Below, piece after piece: positions 8,471-17,172 of a DNA stretch of 61,712 nt. A program made the position numbers and the translations under genes. Every line of letters starts with the position of its first letter. Position 1 is the stretch's first letter. The stretch spans positions 1 through 61,712 of the forward strand of contig JAISEG010000003.1 in assembly GCA_031264245.1 (NCBI GenBank). The letters are read 5' to 3'. The notes beneath the pieces were generated by a model. That model had not been told where the DNA came from. It was given only the letters and a program-made list of their open reading frames with translations, and did not search any database. The stretch is from Oscillospiraceae bacterium (GTDB lineage Bacteria > Bacillota > Clostridia > Oscillospirales > JAAYOS01).

Positions 8471-9080
8471 CCTTACTAAGGGGCGTTTAGAAAAAAAATC
8501 CGCGGAGCTGTTTGAAAGGGCGGGGCTGGACTGTTCTCCGCTGAGGGAGGATACAAGGCGGCTGATCCATTCGCTGCCGAACTATCCGCTGGACATAGTG
8601 CTCGCCAAGTCGGCGGATGTGATAACCTATGTTGAAAACGGGGTGTGCGACCTGGGAATCGTGGGGAAGGACACTATCCTGGAGCAGGGGAATTCGTTTT
8701 ATGAGGTTCTGGACCTCGGCTTTGGGAAGTGCCGCTTTGCGCTTTGCGCAAAGAAGGGCGAGGATATCTTCGGCAAGACGAGAGACCTGAGGATAGCGAC
8801 AAAGTATCCCAATGTGGCGAAGAGCTTCTTTGATAAAAAGGGGTTGAATACTGAAATAATCAAAATCGACGGCTCTGTGGAGCTTGCCCCCTTGCTCGGT
8901 CTGTCCGACGCCATTGTGGACATAGTGGAAACCGGAACTACCCTCAGGGAAAACGGGCTTGAGCCTGTGGAATTTTTCTGCAATATCAGCGCCCGGCTTA
9001 TCATAAACATAGCCTCGATGAAGATGAATAAATCGCTTGCGGACGACTTTGTTGACAGGCTGAGGGCGAAATTGGTATAA
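8454..9080 (+). CDS. hisG: ATP phosphoribosyltransferase catalytic subunit, short form
   Basis: A 208-residue HisG_S that condenses ATP and PRPP in the first step of histidine synthesis. It lacks the C-terminal regulatory domain of long HisG, as expected with HisZ encoded next door. The opening LALTKGRLEK and the PRPP-binding stretch IVDIVETGTTL are visible. Translation starts at the ATG in the second copy of a duplicated segment; GAGG lies 9 bases upstream. The gene is separated from hisZ by an inserted hairpin element. Confidence 0.95.
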   Translation: MRLKLALTKGRLEKKSAELFERAGLDCSPLREDTRRLIHSLPNYPLDIVLAKSADVITYVENGVCDLGIVGKDTILEQGNSFYEVLDLGFGKCRFALCAKKGEDIFGKTRDLRIATKYPNVAKSFFDKKGLNTEIIKIDGSVELAPLLGLSDAIVDIVETGTTLRENGLEPVEFFCNISARLIINIASMKMNKSLADDFVDRLRAKLV

Positions 9081-9103
9081 AATGACAAAGGGTGGTCACA
9101 GAT

Positions 9104-10381
9104 ATGTTAAAGACAGTTGCGGCAAACGGCAAAGACGAGTTTGATTTTATCAATGGCATAAAGCTCCGCGCCGGTGACGTAGGCAGTGAAATTGACGCGG
9201 CGGTGTCCGAGATCATGTGGGCTGTTAAGACGCGGGGATACGCCGCGGTGGAGGAATATTCCCTCCGCTTTGACAAAGCGCCGCCCCGCGAAATATCCAT
9301 TCGGGAAGCGGAGGACGCGTACGGACGGTGCTCGCCGGAGCTTATCCGCGCGATGGAGAGGGCGTCGGCAAACATACGGAGCTATCAGGAGAAGCTGCTG
9401 ACCGTCAGCGGCGAATGGGGCGGCGGCGGAGCGGCTGTGGGCTGCATAGTGAGAGGAATCCAAAGGCTTGGGATATATGTGCCGGGGGGGACGGCGGCGT
9501 ATCCGTCGTCGGTTCTTATGACGGCGGTACCCGCGAAGGTTGCGGGGGTGGAGGAAATCATAATGGTCACCCCGCCGACCGATTTTTTAAGCGACGAGGT
9601 TCTGGCGGCGGCGAAGATAGCGGGAGTTGACAGGATCATCGCCTGCGGCGGCGCTCACGCTGTGGCGGCGCTCACCTACGGCGCGGGATTTATCCCGCAG
9701 GTCGACAAGCTGGTGGGACCGGGAAACGCCTATGTCGCGTCGGCCAAGCGTATGGCTTACGGGACGGTGGATATAGACATGGTTGCGGGACCTTCGGAAA
9801 TCCTGATCATCGCGGACGGCACGGCGGAGCCCGAATATGTGGCGGCGGACCTCTTAAGCCAGGCGGAACACGACAGGCTGGCAAGCTGTATTCTCATCAC
9901 CGATTGCGCCGCGCTTGCGGACGAGGTAAAAAAACAGGTCGGGATACAGCTTGAAAAGCTGCCGCGAAGGGACATCGCGGCGGGGGCGCTGGAAAGCTTC
10001 GGGGGAATAATAATATGTGGGGACTTGAGGACTGCGTGCGAGCTTGGGAATGTGTGCGCGCCTGAACATTTGGAAATCATGACGGAAAATCCGCGGGAGC
10101 TGCTTCCGCAGATACGCAACGCGGGGGCGGTGTTCCTGGGGAAATATACGCCTGAGCCGCTGGGGGACTACATGGCGGGACCCAGCCATGTGCTTCCCAC
10201 ATCCGGCACGGCGCGCTTCTTTTCCCCGCTGTCGGTGGACTCGTTTCTCAAGAAGATGAGCGTCATTGAATACTCCAGGGAAGCGCTGGCTGAGGTTTCG
10301 GACGACATAGTGAGCATGGCGAAAAAGGAACGGCTGGACGCGCACGCGAATTCCATATCGGTGAGAAGGATAAAGGGATGA
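9104..10381 (+). CDS. hisD: histidinol dehydrogenase
   Basis: A 425-residue zinc enzyme that oxidises L-histidinol to histidine in two NAD-dependent steps. Family motifs are PGGTAAYPSSVLMTAVPAKVAG, DKLVGPGNAYVASAKR, AGPSEILI and QAEHD, and the C-terminal GPSHVLPT. The ATG at 9104 is chosen because AAAGGGTGG (9086-9094) lies 9 bases upstream; a GTG at 9092 falls inside that ribosome-binding site. It is third in the histidine operon. Confidence 0.96.
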   Translation: MLKTVAANGKDEFDFINGIKLRAGDVGSEIDAAVSEIMWAVKTRGYAAVEEYSLRFDKAPPREISIREAEDAYGRCSPELIRAMERASANIRSYQEKLLTVSGEWGGGGAAVGCIVRGIQRLGIYVPGGTAAYPSSVLMTAVPAKVAGVEEIIMVTPPTDFLSDEVLAAAKIAGVDRIIACGGAHAVAALTYGAGFIPQVDKLVGPGNAYVASAKRMAYGTVDIDMVAGPSEILIIADGTAEPEYVAADLLSQAEHDRLASCILITDCAALADEVKKQVGIQLEKLPRRDIAAGALESFGGIIICGDLRTACELGNVCAPEHLEIMTENPRELLPQIRNAGAVFLGKYTPEPLGDYMAGPSHVLPTSGTARFFSPLSVDSFLKKMSVIEYSREALAEVSDDIVSMAKKERLDAHANSISVRRIKG

Positions 10382-10424
10382 ATTTTAAAATGGCGCACGG
10401 TCAGGGAAAGGACGGTTAACAAGC

Positions 10425-11003
10425 ATGGAAAGAAAGGCTGAGATCAAAAGGGAAACAAAGGAGACTGACATCACGCTTTGCCTGAACCTGGAGGGGGGTC
10501 CCGCAAAGCTTGAAACGGGGGTTGGCTTCCTCGACCATATGCTCGCTTCCTTTTCGATTCACTCCGGCTTCGGGCTGGAGGTGAAGGCTGAGGGCGATCT
10601 CCGGGTCGATTCGCATCACACGGTCGAGGACATAGGCATCGTGCTGGGTATGGCGTTTAAGCAGGCTTTGGGGGATAAGCTGGGTATCGAGCGCTTTTCC
10701 AGCGCGTACATACCCATGGACGAAGCGCTGGCTTTCGCGGCGGTGGACATAAGCGGCAGGGCATACCTGAAATTCGACGCTGAATTTCCGCAGCAGGCGA
10801 TAGGCAATTTTGACGCGTGCCTTGCGGAGGAATTTTTCCGGGCTTTTGCTTTCAACGCGGGAATAACCCTCCACATAAGGAGCGAATACGGCAGCAATTC
10901 GCATCACATATGCGAGGCGATCTTTAAGGCGTGCGCAAGGGCGCTTAAAGAGGCGGTAAGGGTGACGGGAAGCTCGGTGAGCTCGTCAAAGGGCGTACTG
11001 TAG
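10425..11003 (+). CDS. hisB: imidazoleglycerol-phosphate dehydratase
   Basis: A 192-residue monofunctional IGP dehydratase (manganese-dependent). The two metal-ligand repeats are clear: GFLDHMLASF with DSHHTVED in the first half, and SNSHHICEA in the second. No histidinol phosphatase domain is fused. GAAAGGA lies upstream of the ATG. In most clostridial operons hisH follows; here the next gene is the hisA-hisI fusion. Confidence 0.96.
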   Translation: MERKAEIKRETKETDITLCLNLEGGPAKLETGVGFLDHMLASFSIHSGFGLEVKAEGDLRVDSHHTVEDIGIVLGMAFKQALGDKLGIERFSSAYIPMDEALAFAAVDISGRAYLKFDAEFPQQAIGNFDACLAEEFFRAFAFNAGITLHIRSEYGSNSHHICEAIFKACARALKEAVRVTGSSVSSSKGVL

Positions 11004-11073
11004 ACCGCGCCCGCAATATCCGGAAGGATTGAATGATAAAGCAAGAAATTGCAAAGCTTATTGGGGAGGCAAT

Positions 11074-12108
11074 ATGTATATTATACCGGCGATCGATTTG
11101 AAGGACGGTCATTGCGTCCGGCTGGAAAAGGGGAGCTTTGACACCGTGCATGAGGTAGCCGCCGATGCGCTCGCGACAGCGAAGGAATTTGAAAGCGCGG
11201 GCGCGGTATGGCTGCACATGGTGGACCTGGACGGCGCGCTGAACGGAGAGGGAAAGAACTACAAAATAATCGGAGATGTCATTCGTGCGACAGGCTTAAA
11301 TGTCGAGGTTGGCGGCGGAATACGCGATATGCGCACCTTGGACATGCTCGCGGAGGCGGGGGCAAAGCGAATGATAATCGGTTCCGCGGCGGTTGAAAAA
11401 CCCGACTTCGTAAAGGAAGCGGTGGGGAAGTACGGCGACAAAATCGCGGTTGGAGTTGATACGCTTGCGGGGGAGGTAAGGATTTCGGGGTGGACCAAGC
11501 CCTCCGGAATTAAGGGGGTCGAATTTGCCGCCAATATGTCGGAGATGGGGGTTAAGACCTTCATTTTCACGGATATTGAAAGGGATGGGATGCTTACGGG
11601 TCCCCCCATAAAAATGCTCGAACAGCTGAAACGGACGATATCTGCGAACATTATTGCCTCAGGCGGAGTGTCGTCGCTTGAAGACATAGAGGCGCTGCAC
11701 AAAATGGATCTGTTCGGCGCTATAGTGGGAAAGGCCGTCTACACAGGCGACATAAATTTGAAAACGGCCATTTATATTTACAACAATAAGCATGTGATGA
11801 ATTTGTTCACAAAGTCGGAGCTTATTCCTGTGGTGGTTCAGCACGCCTCGACAAATGAGGTGCTGATGGTCGCCTTCAGCAACAGGGAGGCCGTGAACAG
11901 AACGATTGAAACAAAGACGGCGTGGTTTTACAGCAGGTCGCGGGGCAAGCTGTGGAACAAGGGGGAAACGTCGGGCAACTTTTTGTATGTCAAGGAGATA
12001 TACACGGACTGCGACACCGACACCCTTCTCTACAAATGCGTGCCCGCGGGTCCGGTCTGCCATACCGGGGAGGACTCCTGCTTTTATACGAAGCTGTGGA
12101 GCGAGTGA
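11074..12108 (+). CDS. hisA-hisI: HisA-HisI fusion: ProFAR isomerase plus PR-AMP cyclohydrolase
   Basis: A 344-residue single reading frame. Residues 1 to about 234 are a HisA TIM barrel: start MYIIPAIDLKDG, catalytic aspartates in AIDLKDG and GVDTLAGEV, and TDIERDGMLTG. Residues about 243-344 are a complete HisI, with the metal-binding DCDTDTLLYKC and GPVCHTGEDSCF. The join is a short linker, IYIYNNKHVMN. An internal ATG (11797) has no ribosome-binding site. GGGGAGG precedes the ATG at 11074, which is better than the ATG at 11029. HisI and HisA act on steps 3 and 4 of the pathway, so the fusion joins consecutive enzymes. In related operons hisF usually lies between hisA and hisI. Confidence 0.93.
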   Translation: MYIIPAIDLKDGHCVRLEKGSFDTVHEVAADALATAKEFESAGAVWLHMVDLDGALNGEGKNYKIIGDVIRATGLNVEVGGGIRDMRTLDMLAEAGAKRMIIGSAAVEKPDFVKEAVGKYGDKIAVGVDTLAGEVRISGWTKPSGIKGVEFAANMSEMGVKTFIFTDIERDGMLTGPPIKMLEQLKRTISANIIASGGVSSLEDIEALHKMDLFGAIVGKAVYTGDINLKTAIYIYNNKHVMNLFTKSELIPVVVQHASTNEVLMVAFSNREAVNRTIETKTAWFYSRSRGKLWNKGETSGNFLYVKEIYTDCDTDTLLYKCVPAGPVCHTGEDSCFYTKLWSE

Positions 12109-12110
12109 AC

Positions 12111-12305
12111 GGCGGGTTAACTTAAGAATGCGTAAAGCCCTTTTCCGGCTTTACGCATATATATTAGACTTTCCAGCGAAATTCACTTTGTGAATTTCAT
12201 TACACAAGTATTTTCAATGCTTGTGTAAGCAAAAGTTTCATTTTTGCGGGGAAGTCTATTGCGGCTTTAAGCCGGAAAAGGAACTCATTCTAAAGTTAAC
12301 CCGCC
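12111..12305. mobile_element. MITE-like inverted-repeat element, family A, long copy
   Basis: A 195-bp segment between hisA-hisI and hisE. The ends mirror each other: GGCGGGTTAACTTAAGAATG on the left against GGCGGGTTAACTTTAGAATG read inward from the right. Inner mirrored blocks include CCTTTTCCGGCTT and AGACTTTCC/GGGGAAGTCT. It contains no ORF. A 93-bp relative with the same ends lies at 28675-28767. Confidence 0.8.
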
Positions 12306-12336
12306 TATAAAAATTAAGAAACGGACAGGGGAGTCT

Positions 12337-12663
12337 ATGATGGATACATTAAACGAGTTGTACAAGGTCATATTGTCGCGCAAGGAAAATCCTGCGGAGG
12401 GTTCCTACACGGCATATTTGTTTGACAAGGGAATAGACAAGATTTTAAAGAAGGTCGGAGAAGAGTGCGCGGAAGTGATAATAGCTTCGAAAAATAACGA
12501 AAACAGTGAAATTTTATACGAAATTGCCGATTTGACCTACCATTTGCTTGTGCTTATGGCGGAGAAGGGGATCGCGCTCACCGAGCTGGAGGATGAGCTT
12601 GGGGAGCGAGCTAAAAAGCAGGGCAACCTAAAAGAGATGAAGGTCACCGACAAAAACACGTAA
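12337..12663 (+). CDS. hisE: phosphoribosyl-ATP pyrophosphohydrolase
   Basis: A 108-residue MazG-fold enzyme that hydrolyses PR-ATP to PR-AMP, step 2 of histidine synthesis. The helical family signature KKVGEECAEVIIASKN and the later EIADLTYHLLVLM are clear. GGGGAG lies upstream of the ATG. It ends the operon and is separated from hisA-hisI by an inverted-repeat element but points the same way. A strong hairpin follows. Confidence 0.95.
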   Translation: MMDTLNELYKVILSRKENPAEGSYTAYLFDKGIDKILKKVGEECAEVIIASKNNENSEILYEIADLTYHLLVLMAEKGIALTELEDELGERAKKQGNLKEMKVTDKNT

Positions 12664-12665
12664 AT

Positions 12666-12723
12666 AAGGGATTGCAGCACGGCGGCTCGATGTCCACATC
12701 GAGCCGCCTTGCTGCAATCCCTT
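12666..12723. terminator. hairpin terminator of the histidine operon
   Basis: AAGGGATTGCAGCA and GGCGGCTCGATG pair with their mirror copies across a TCCA loop, giving a stem of about 26 bp. There is no long T-run. It lies between hisE (plus) and asp23 (minus), so it may serve both. Confidence 0.7.
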
Positions 12724-12758
12724 AAGACAGTCTAACACTTGCGCCGCAGAGACCTGTT

Positions 12759-13154
12759 TCAGTCCTGAGCTTTCTCGCCGGGAGCGCCGAAGAAGTCGAT
12801 TCCGACGACGTATATATTCAGGCACTCCACCTCAAGCCCGGTCATAGAAGCGATGGAGGACTCCACCGCCCTTTGAAGCGCGGCGGCGGCTTCGGGAATT
12901 TTAACCCCGTATTTGACTTTGACGTACATGTCCAGATTTACGCTGTTGCCGTCGATGTTGATGCGCACCCCCTTCGACATGTTTTTCTTGCCGCTCAGAA
13001 GCTCGCTCAAATCCTTTCCGGTCGGCGCCGAAAGCCCGGATATCCCCTCGACCTCTCTGGTGGCAAGCGCCGCAATTGAGACGACCACATCTTCGGAAAT
13101 GTTGATGGTTCCCTCGCTGTCCGTATTCGATATATAATCCCTGTTATCCGCCAT
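12759..13154 (-). CDS. Asp23/Gls24 family protein (YqhY-like)
   Basis: A 131-residue protein of the Asp23 family: ISEDVVVSIAALATREVEGI, then VKVKYGVKIPEAAAALQ. Members are cytosolic or membrane-associated and are linked to envelope stress or to fatty-acid synthesis control in Bacillota. In many of these genomes the gene sits just before nusB on the same strand; here it faces away from nusB across a 1.3-kb accessory island. GGAGGGATG precedes the ATG at 13154, which is preferred over one three codons upstream. Confidence 0.88.
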   Translation of the reverse strand: MADNRDYISNTDSEGTINISEDVVVSIAALATREVEGISGLSAPTGKDLSELLSGKKNMSKGVRINIDGNSVNLDMYVKVKYGVKIPEAAAALQRAVESSIASMTGLEVECLNIYVVGIDFFGAPGEKAQD

Positions 13155-13398
13155 TACAATCATCCCTCCGGCAATAGAAATTTATGAGAAAGAAATATTG
13201 CTCTTTGAAATTGCTGTAACGCTATTATAACATATTATGGTCTCAATACAATAGACATACCGATTTTATATGTTTTTTCCGGGATTCTTTCACCGTACTT
13301 CTTCGCAAACGTGCTTATTGTATTTTAAATATAATTGTGTTATAATAAAAAATATAAATTATGATATAAAATAAAAAAATATTTCAAATTAAAGGAGT

Positions 13399-13671
13399 AT
13401 AATTATTAATATTGATTTTTTAAATGAAGCTGAAATAACAGCTCTATACGTAACATCTAAAAATTATGCGGTATATGACTCGCTGTATGGTATAACTCAA
13501 TATTTGTATGCCGCTGATTACCAGAGCGCCACAGGAGACAGCGGCGGTTTGATATATTATATGACTGCATCAAGGTTTGCCTCTGGCGTACATAAGGGAC
13601 ACGATGGTACTTATGCAGTATTTACTTTTGCCGGAAATGCGTTAAGCGCATTGGGCGCAGTCAGATATTAG
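13399..13671 (+). pseudogene. C-terminal remnant of a trypsin-like serine protease
   Basis: A frame of about 88 codons ending TAG at 13669-13671 encodes ATGDSGGLIYYM followed by ASGVHKGHDGTYAVF. This is the catalytic-serine end of an S1 protease, but the His and Asp parts are missing. AAAGGAG (13391-13397) lies directly upstream, yet the only nearby in-frame starts are ATA and ATT codons. It may be an internally deleted gene that kept its ribosome-binding site. The DNA is AT-rich, unlike its neighbours, suggesting acquisition. Confidence 0.55.
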
Positions 13672-13680
13672 TGCCGGCAG

Positions 13681-14184
13681 ATGAGATTGCAAGGAAGCAG
13701 GTCTGTTGGGTGTGCTTGCGCGTTAATGATTCTTTGTTTTTTCCTAATTGCTGTCACCAGTTGTGACAATGCAAAGGAAAAACTTAAGGAGAAGCTTTCC
13801 GTATCTGAATTTGTTATAGAGCAGGAAAACCCTCAAGTGAAGCTTACTATTGAATATGACACTTTTGAAATCGGCTCCGATGAAATAATAGTAACAGTGA
13901 AAAATATCACCGGAGAACAAAATGAGGCATACGGAAAGACTATACTTGTTGGTGCATATCCGGAGCATTATATAGAAATCGAGATGGACGGAGACTGGTA
14001 TCAGTTAGGTCTAAAGCATAACGTTGTTTGGAACGATTTTGGTGCCGCCTTGCGCTGGGGGGAAGAATTTCACACAACAATCCAGCTTGATATATGGGAT
14101 TTTGAGTGGATTGAGGGGCATTACAGAATTGTGATGCCAATATCTGGCAGGTTCTATTCAGTCGAGTTTGAAATGATAAAATAA
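13681..14184 (+). CDS. putative lipoprotein with Ig-like domain
   Basis: A 167-residue protein with a basic start, a hydrophobic stretch at about 10-25 and a lipobox ending VTSC (Cys 28), so probably membrane-anchored after lipidation. The remainder is beta-rich with acidic patches and looks like a bacterial Ig-type fold (VTVKNITGEQ, then EGHYRIVMPI). The ATG follows the protease remnant by only 9 bp without a clear ribosome-binding site, so translation may be coupled. AT-rich composition marks it as part of an accessory island. Function unknown. Confidence 0.7.
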   Translation: MRLQGSRSVGCACALMILCFFLIAVTSCDNAKEKLKEKLSVSEFVIEQENPQVKLTIEYDTFEIGSDEIIVTVKNITGEQNEAYGKTILVGAYPEHYIEIEMDGDWYQLGLKHNVVWNDFGAALRWGEEFHTTIQLDIWDFEWIEGHYRIVMPISGRFYSVEFEMIK

Positions 14185-14193
14185 CATTTTATT

Positions 14194-14245
14194 AAAGAAG
14201 GCATAAAAACGCTCGGTTCTGCGGGGCGTCTTTATGCTTTCTTTT
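14194..14245 (+). terminator. terminator after the lipoprotein
   Basis: Arms 14194-14212 and 14226-14244 pair at 17 of 19 positions, with T-rich sequence at the 3' side on both strands. It closes the accessory island before nusB. Confidence 0.7.
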
Positions 14246-14453
14246 AAAGATACCATACAAAAGCGGTTTGCCTGATTGAAAATCTGCTGCATTTTCTGCC
14301 GGAACCATATTACACAGAACCAAAACCGAACCTCCAAGCCGCAAACGGCATTGACACACCAGCCCAAAGACTATATAATGATTGCACCAGCAAGCATTAT
14401 ATTTTGATTAGATAAATATACTAAGAATAACGCGTAAAAGGAACTACATTCCA

Positions 14454-14906
14454 ATGAAAAGAAGTACAGCAAGAGAAGTCGCAATGCATATCGTGTTTGA
14501 ACTGGATTTTAATTCGGAGCGCTCAGCTGAGGTTATAGGCTACCGCATGTCTGAAGAGGGCTTTGCTTCTTTTTCCGATGAAACAGAGATATATAAGGAT
14601 TATCCGGGCGACGACCAAAAGCCGTATATCCTCAGGGCTTGCAACGGTGTATATGAGCATATGCCGGAGCTTGACGGGTATCTGGAAAAATATTCCGTGA
14701 AGTGGAGCTTCGACAGGATATCAAAGGTTTCCAAGTCGATCCTCCGCCTGTGTATGTTTGAACTGCTCTATATGCCGGAGATACCGCCCAAGGCGTCAAT
14801 AAACGAGGCGGTCGAGCTGTGCAAGAAATACGACGACGAGGAGCTGCCCGCTTATGTAAATGGGGTGCTGGGTGCGTTTATGCAGCACGAAAGGAGCGGG
14901 TTTTGA
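14454..14906 (+). CDS. nusB: transcription antitermination factor NusB
   Basis: A 150-residue NusB that binds boxA RNA with NusE (S10) for rRNA antitermination. The family pattern is visible: REVAMHIVFELDF at the start, then SILRLCMFELLYMPEIPPKASINEAVELCKKY and the C-terminal VNGVLGAF. It opens the nusB-xseA-xseB-ispA-dxs-argR-recN housekeeping run. The stop overlaps the start of the next gene (TTGA). Confidence 0.93.
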   Translation: MKRSTAREVAMHIVFELDFNSERSAEVIGYRMSEEGFASFSDETEIYKDYPGDDQKPYILRACNGVYEHMPELDGYLEKYSVKWSFDRISKVSKSILRLCMFELLYMPEIPPKASINEAVELCKKYDDEELPAYVNGVLGAFMQHERSGF

Positions 14907-15862
14907 GCCTGTTTGCCGGGTTTGACACATCAAATTATACAACCTCCGCCGCGCTGTACGACAGCATAAGCGGTGAAATGTTCGCCGCGGGAAGAATACT
15001 GACCGTGGAAACGGGTTCGCTGGGGCTGAGACAGAGCGACGCCCTCTTCATGCATGTGAGCAGGCTGCCGGAGGTGTTTGACGAGCTTGTGAAGAATTAC
15101 AGGACGAAATACGCGGAGCGGGGGCTGCCCGGTATTGCGGCGGTTGCGGCTTCCACACGGCCGCGCGAGGTCGAAGGGTCATACATGCCCTGTTTTCTCG
15201 CGGGCAAGACACAGGGCGAGATGATCTCAAAGCTGCTGGACATACCCTTCGCCGGGCTTTCCCATCAGCAGGGTCACATCGCGGCGGGGGCGTGGTCGGC
15301 GGGCAGGTGCGATATTCTGGACGGAGAATTTTTGGCTCTGCATATTTCAGGGGGAACCTCGGAGCTTTTACATGTGGCTCCGCGCGGGAAAAATATAGCC
15401 GCAAGCCGGGTTGGCGGCTCGAACGACTTGGCTGTGGGGCAGCTTATCGACCGCTGCGGCAGGCTTTTGGGGCTTGGGTTTCCGTCGGGGAGGCAGCTTG
15501 AGGAGCTGGCCGCGCAGAGCGTCAGCGGCAGATATTTTATCCCTAAATTTAACGGATTTGATTTTTCGGTTTCGGGGATGGAAAACCAGATAATAAAGCA
15601 GGTCGAAGCGGGCGAAAAACCGTGCGACGTCGCCGCCTTCACATTGGGCTCGGTGACGCGGATACTGGACAAGCTTCTGTGCCGGGTAAAGGAGAGCGGC
15701 GAGTATCGGGATATGCCGGTGCTTTGTGTCGGCGGGGTCATGTCGAACAGAGGTATAAAGGCGGCTCTGGAACAGAGGCACGGCTGTATATTTGCCAGGC
15801 CTGAGCACTCCTCCGACAATGCGGCGGGCATAGCGTACCTTGCCTCAAGGCTTTGCGGATAG
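14903..15862 (+). CDS. TsaD/Kae1-family paralogue (M22)
   Basis: A 319-residue ASKHA-fold protein related to TsaD, the tRNA t6A-forming ATPase. The N-terminal phosphate loop region GFDTSNYTTSAAL, the metal motif HQQGH, and the glycine-rich HISGGTSELLHV are present. It is divergent from canonical TsaD, so it is probably a paralogue rather than the essential enzyme. The start is TTG at 14903, overlapping the nusB stop, with AAAGGAG six bases upstream; earlier in-frame starts lie inside nusB and lack a site. Function unproven. Confidence 0.82.
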   Translation: MSLFAGFDTSNYTTSAALYDSISGEMFAAGRILTVETGSLGLRQSDALFMHVSRLPEVFDELVKNYRTKYAERGLPGIAAVAASTRPREVEGSYMPCFLAGKTQGEMISKLLDIPFAGLSHQQGHIAAGAWSAGRCDILDGEFLALHISGGTSELLHVAPRGKNIAASRVGGSNDLAVGQLIDRCGRLLGLGFPSGRQLEELAAQSVSGRYFIPKFNGFDFSVSGMENQIIKQVEAGEKPCDVAAFTLGSVTRILDKLLCRVKESGEYRDMPVLCVGGVMSNRGIKAALEQRHGCIFARPEHSSDNAAGIAYLASRLCG

Positions 15863-15915
15863 GAATTGCGGGGGTGGCGCACAAAAAACCGCCGCGCGAA
15901 AGACAGGAGAAGCAG

Positions 15916-17130
15916 ATGCAATCAGATAGAGTTTATTCGGTATCCGAAATAAACCAATGGATAAAGCAGCTCATCGAATCGGACAGGCGGCTTGCGGACG
16001 TCTACATAAAGGGCGAGCTTTCAAACTACAAGATATACCCCTCGGGGCATCACTATTTTACGCTGAAGGACGAAAACGGGGTTCTGAAGGGGGTAATGTT
16101 CCGGGGCGAAGCCTCAAAGCTCGTGTTTCGCCCTGAGAGCGGAATGAAGGTTATCATCCGGGGCAGGATATCGGTCTACCCCCGGGACGGGCTTTATCAG
16201 CTGTACGCTTCGGAGATGATCGCCGAGGGCGCGGGGGCGCTGTATCTGGCTTTTGAGCAGCTTAAGAAGCGGCTGGGCGATAAGGGCTACTTTGACGAGA
16301 GCAGAAAACGTCCCATACCGAAGTATCCGCAGAGGATATGTATCATTACCTCCCCGGCGGGGGCGGCTGTGCGGGATATGCTGAGGATACTCAGAAAGCG
16401 CTATCCCGTGTGCGAGGTAATACTGCTGCCGGTGAGGGTGCAGGGCGAGGAAGCGCCGGGAGAGATAGCGTACGCGCTTGACTACGCAAACCGGCATGGG
16501 CTGGGAGAGGTGATTATAGCGGGACGCGGAGGCGGCTCCATGGAAGACCTGTGGGCGTTCAACGATGAGCGGGTCGCGGAGGCGATTTACTGCTCTGCGA
16601 TACCGGTGATTTCCGCGGTGGGTCACGAGCCGGATTTCACGATTTCGGACTTTGTGGCGGATTTGCGCGCGGCGACCCCCTCCAACGCGGCGGAGCTTGC
16701 CGTGCCCGACATGAAGGAGCTGTACATAAGGCTGAATACTATCGATTCGCGGATACGCGCCTCGCTTGACAGGCAGATGAAATTTCTTCGCCAGAGGTAT
16801 TCGAACGCCGCGGGCAGCAGGGTCATGCAGGATCCGATGAACTATGTAAACGACATGCGGATGCAGCTGGACGCGGCGGAGAACATGTTTAAGATATATT
16901 TTAAACGGGGTATTGCGGGGAAGAGGGCGGCGTTTGAACAGATGGCGGCGGCTCTTGACGCGCTGAGTCCGCTTGCCGTGCTTGGAAGGGGCTACTCCAT
17001 AGCCACAAGGGAGGGCAGGGCGCTGACAAGTGTAAAGGGGATGGGAAAAGGCGATAAGCTGGAGCTTCGGCTGACCGACGGCGTGCTGGACTGTGTGGTT
17101 GAAAATCAGAGTATACTTAAAGAACAATAA
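15916..17130 (+). CDS. xseA: exodeoxyribonuclease VII large subunit
   Basis: A 404-residue large subunit of ExoVII, which degrades single-stranded DNA from both ends. The N-terminal OB fold (VYIKGELSNYKIYPSGHHYF) is followed by the catalytic domain with TSPAGAAVRD, GRGGGSMEDLWAFNDE and AVGHEPDFT. A predicted coiled-coil region and the closing LGRGYSIAT follow. The ATG at 15916 has GGAG 6 bases upstream; an earlier start at 15853 would overlap the preceding gene and extend beyond the OB fold. It is followed 42 bp later by xseB. Confidence 0.96.
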   Translation: MQSDRVYSVSEINQWIKQLIESDRRLADVYIKGELSNYKIYPSGHHYFTLKDENGVLKGVMFRGEASKLVFRPESGMKVIIRGRISVYPRDGLYQLYASEMIAEGAGALYLAFEQLKKRLGDKGYFDESRKRPIPKYPQRICIITSPAGAAVRDMLRILRKRYPVCEVILLPVRVQGEEAPGEIAYALDYANRHGLGEVIIAGRGGGSMEDLWAFNDERVAEAIYCSAIPVISAVGHEPDFTISDFVADLRAATPSNAAELAVPDMKELYIRLNTIDSRIRASLDRQMKFLRQRYSNAAGSRVMQDPMNYVNDMRMQLDAAENMFKIYFKRGIAGKRAAFEQMAAALDALSPLAVLGRGYSIATREGRALTSVKGMGKGDKLELRLTDGVLDCVVENQSILKEQ

Positions 17131-17172
17131 TTATTGAGCTATGATGAACGGTTGCGGTAAAGGAGAAATAAA

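Noticed and set aside
16114-17127. 337-codon open frame opposite xseA
   Set aside because: Shadow of a GC-rich coding region; low-quality composition (His/Arg/Pro-rich) and no motifs.
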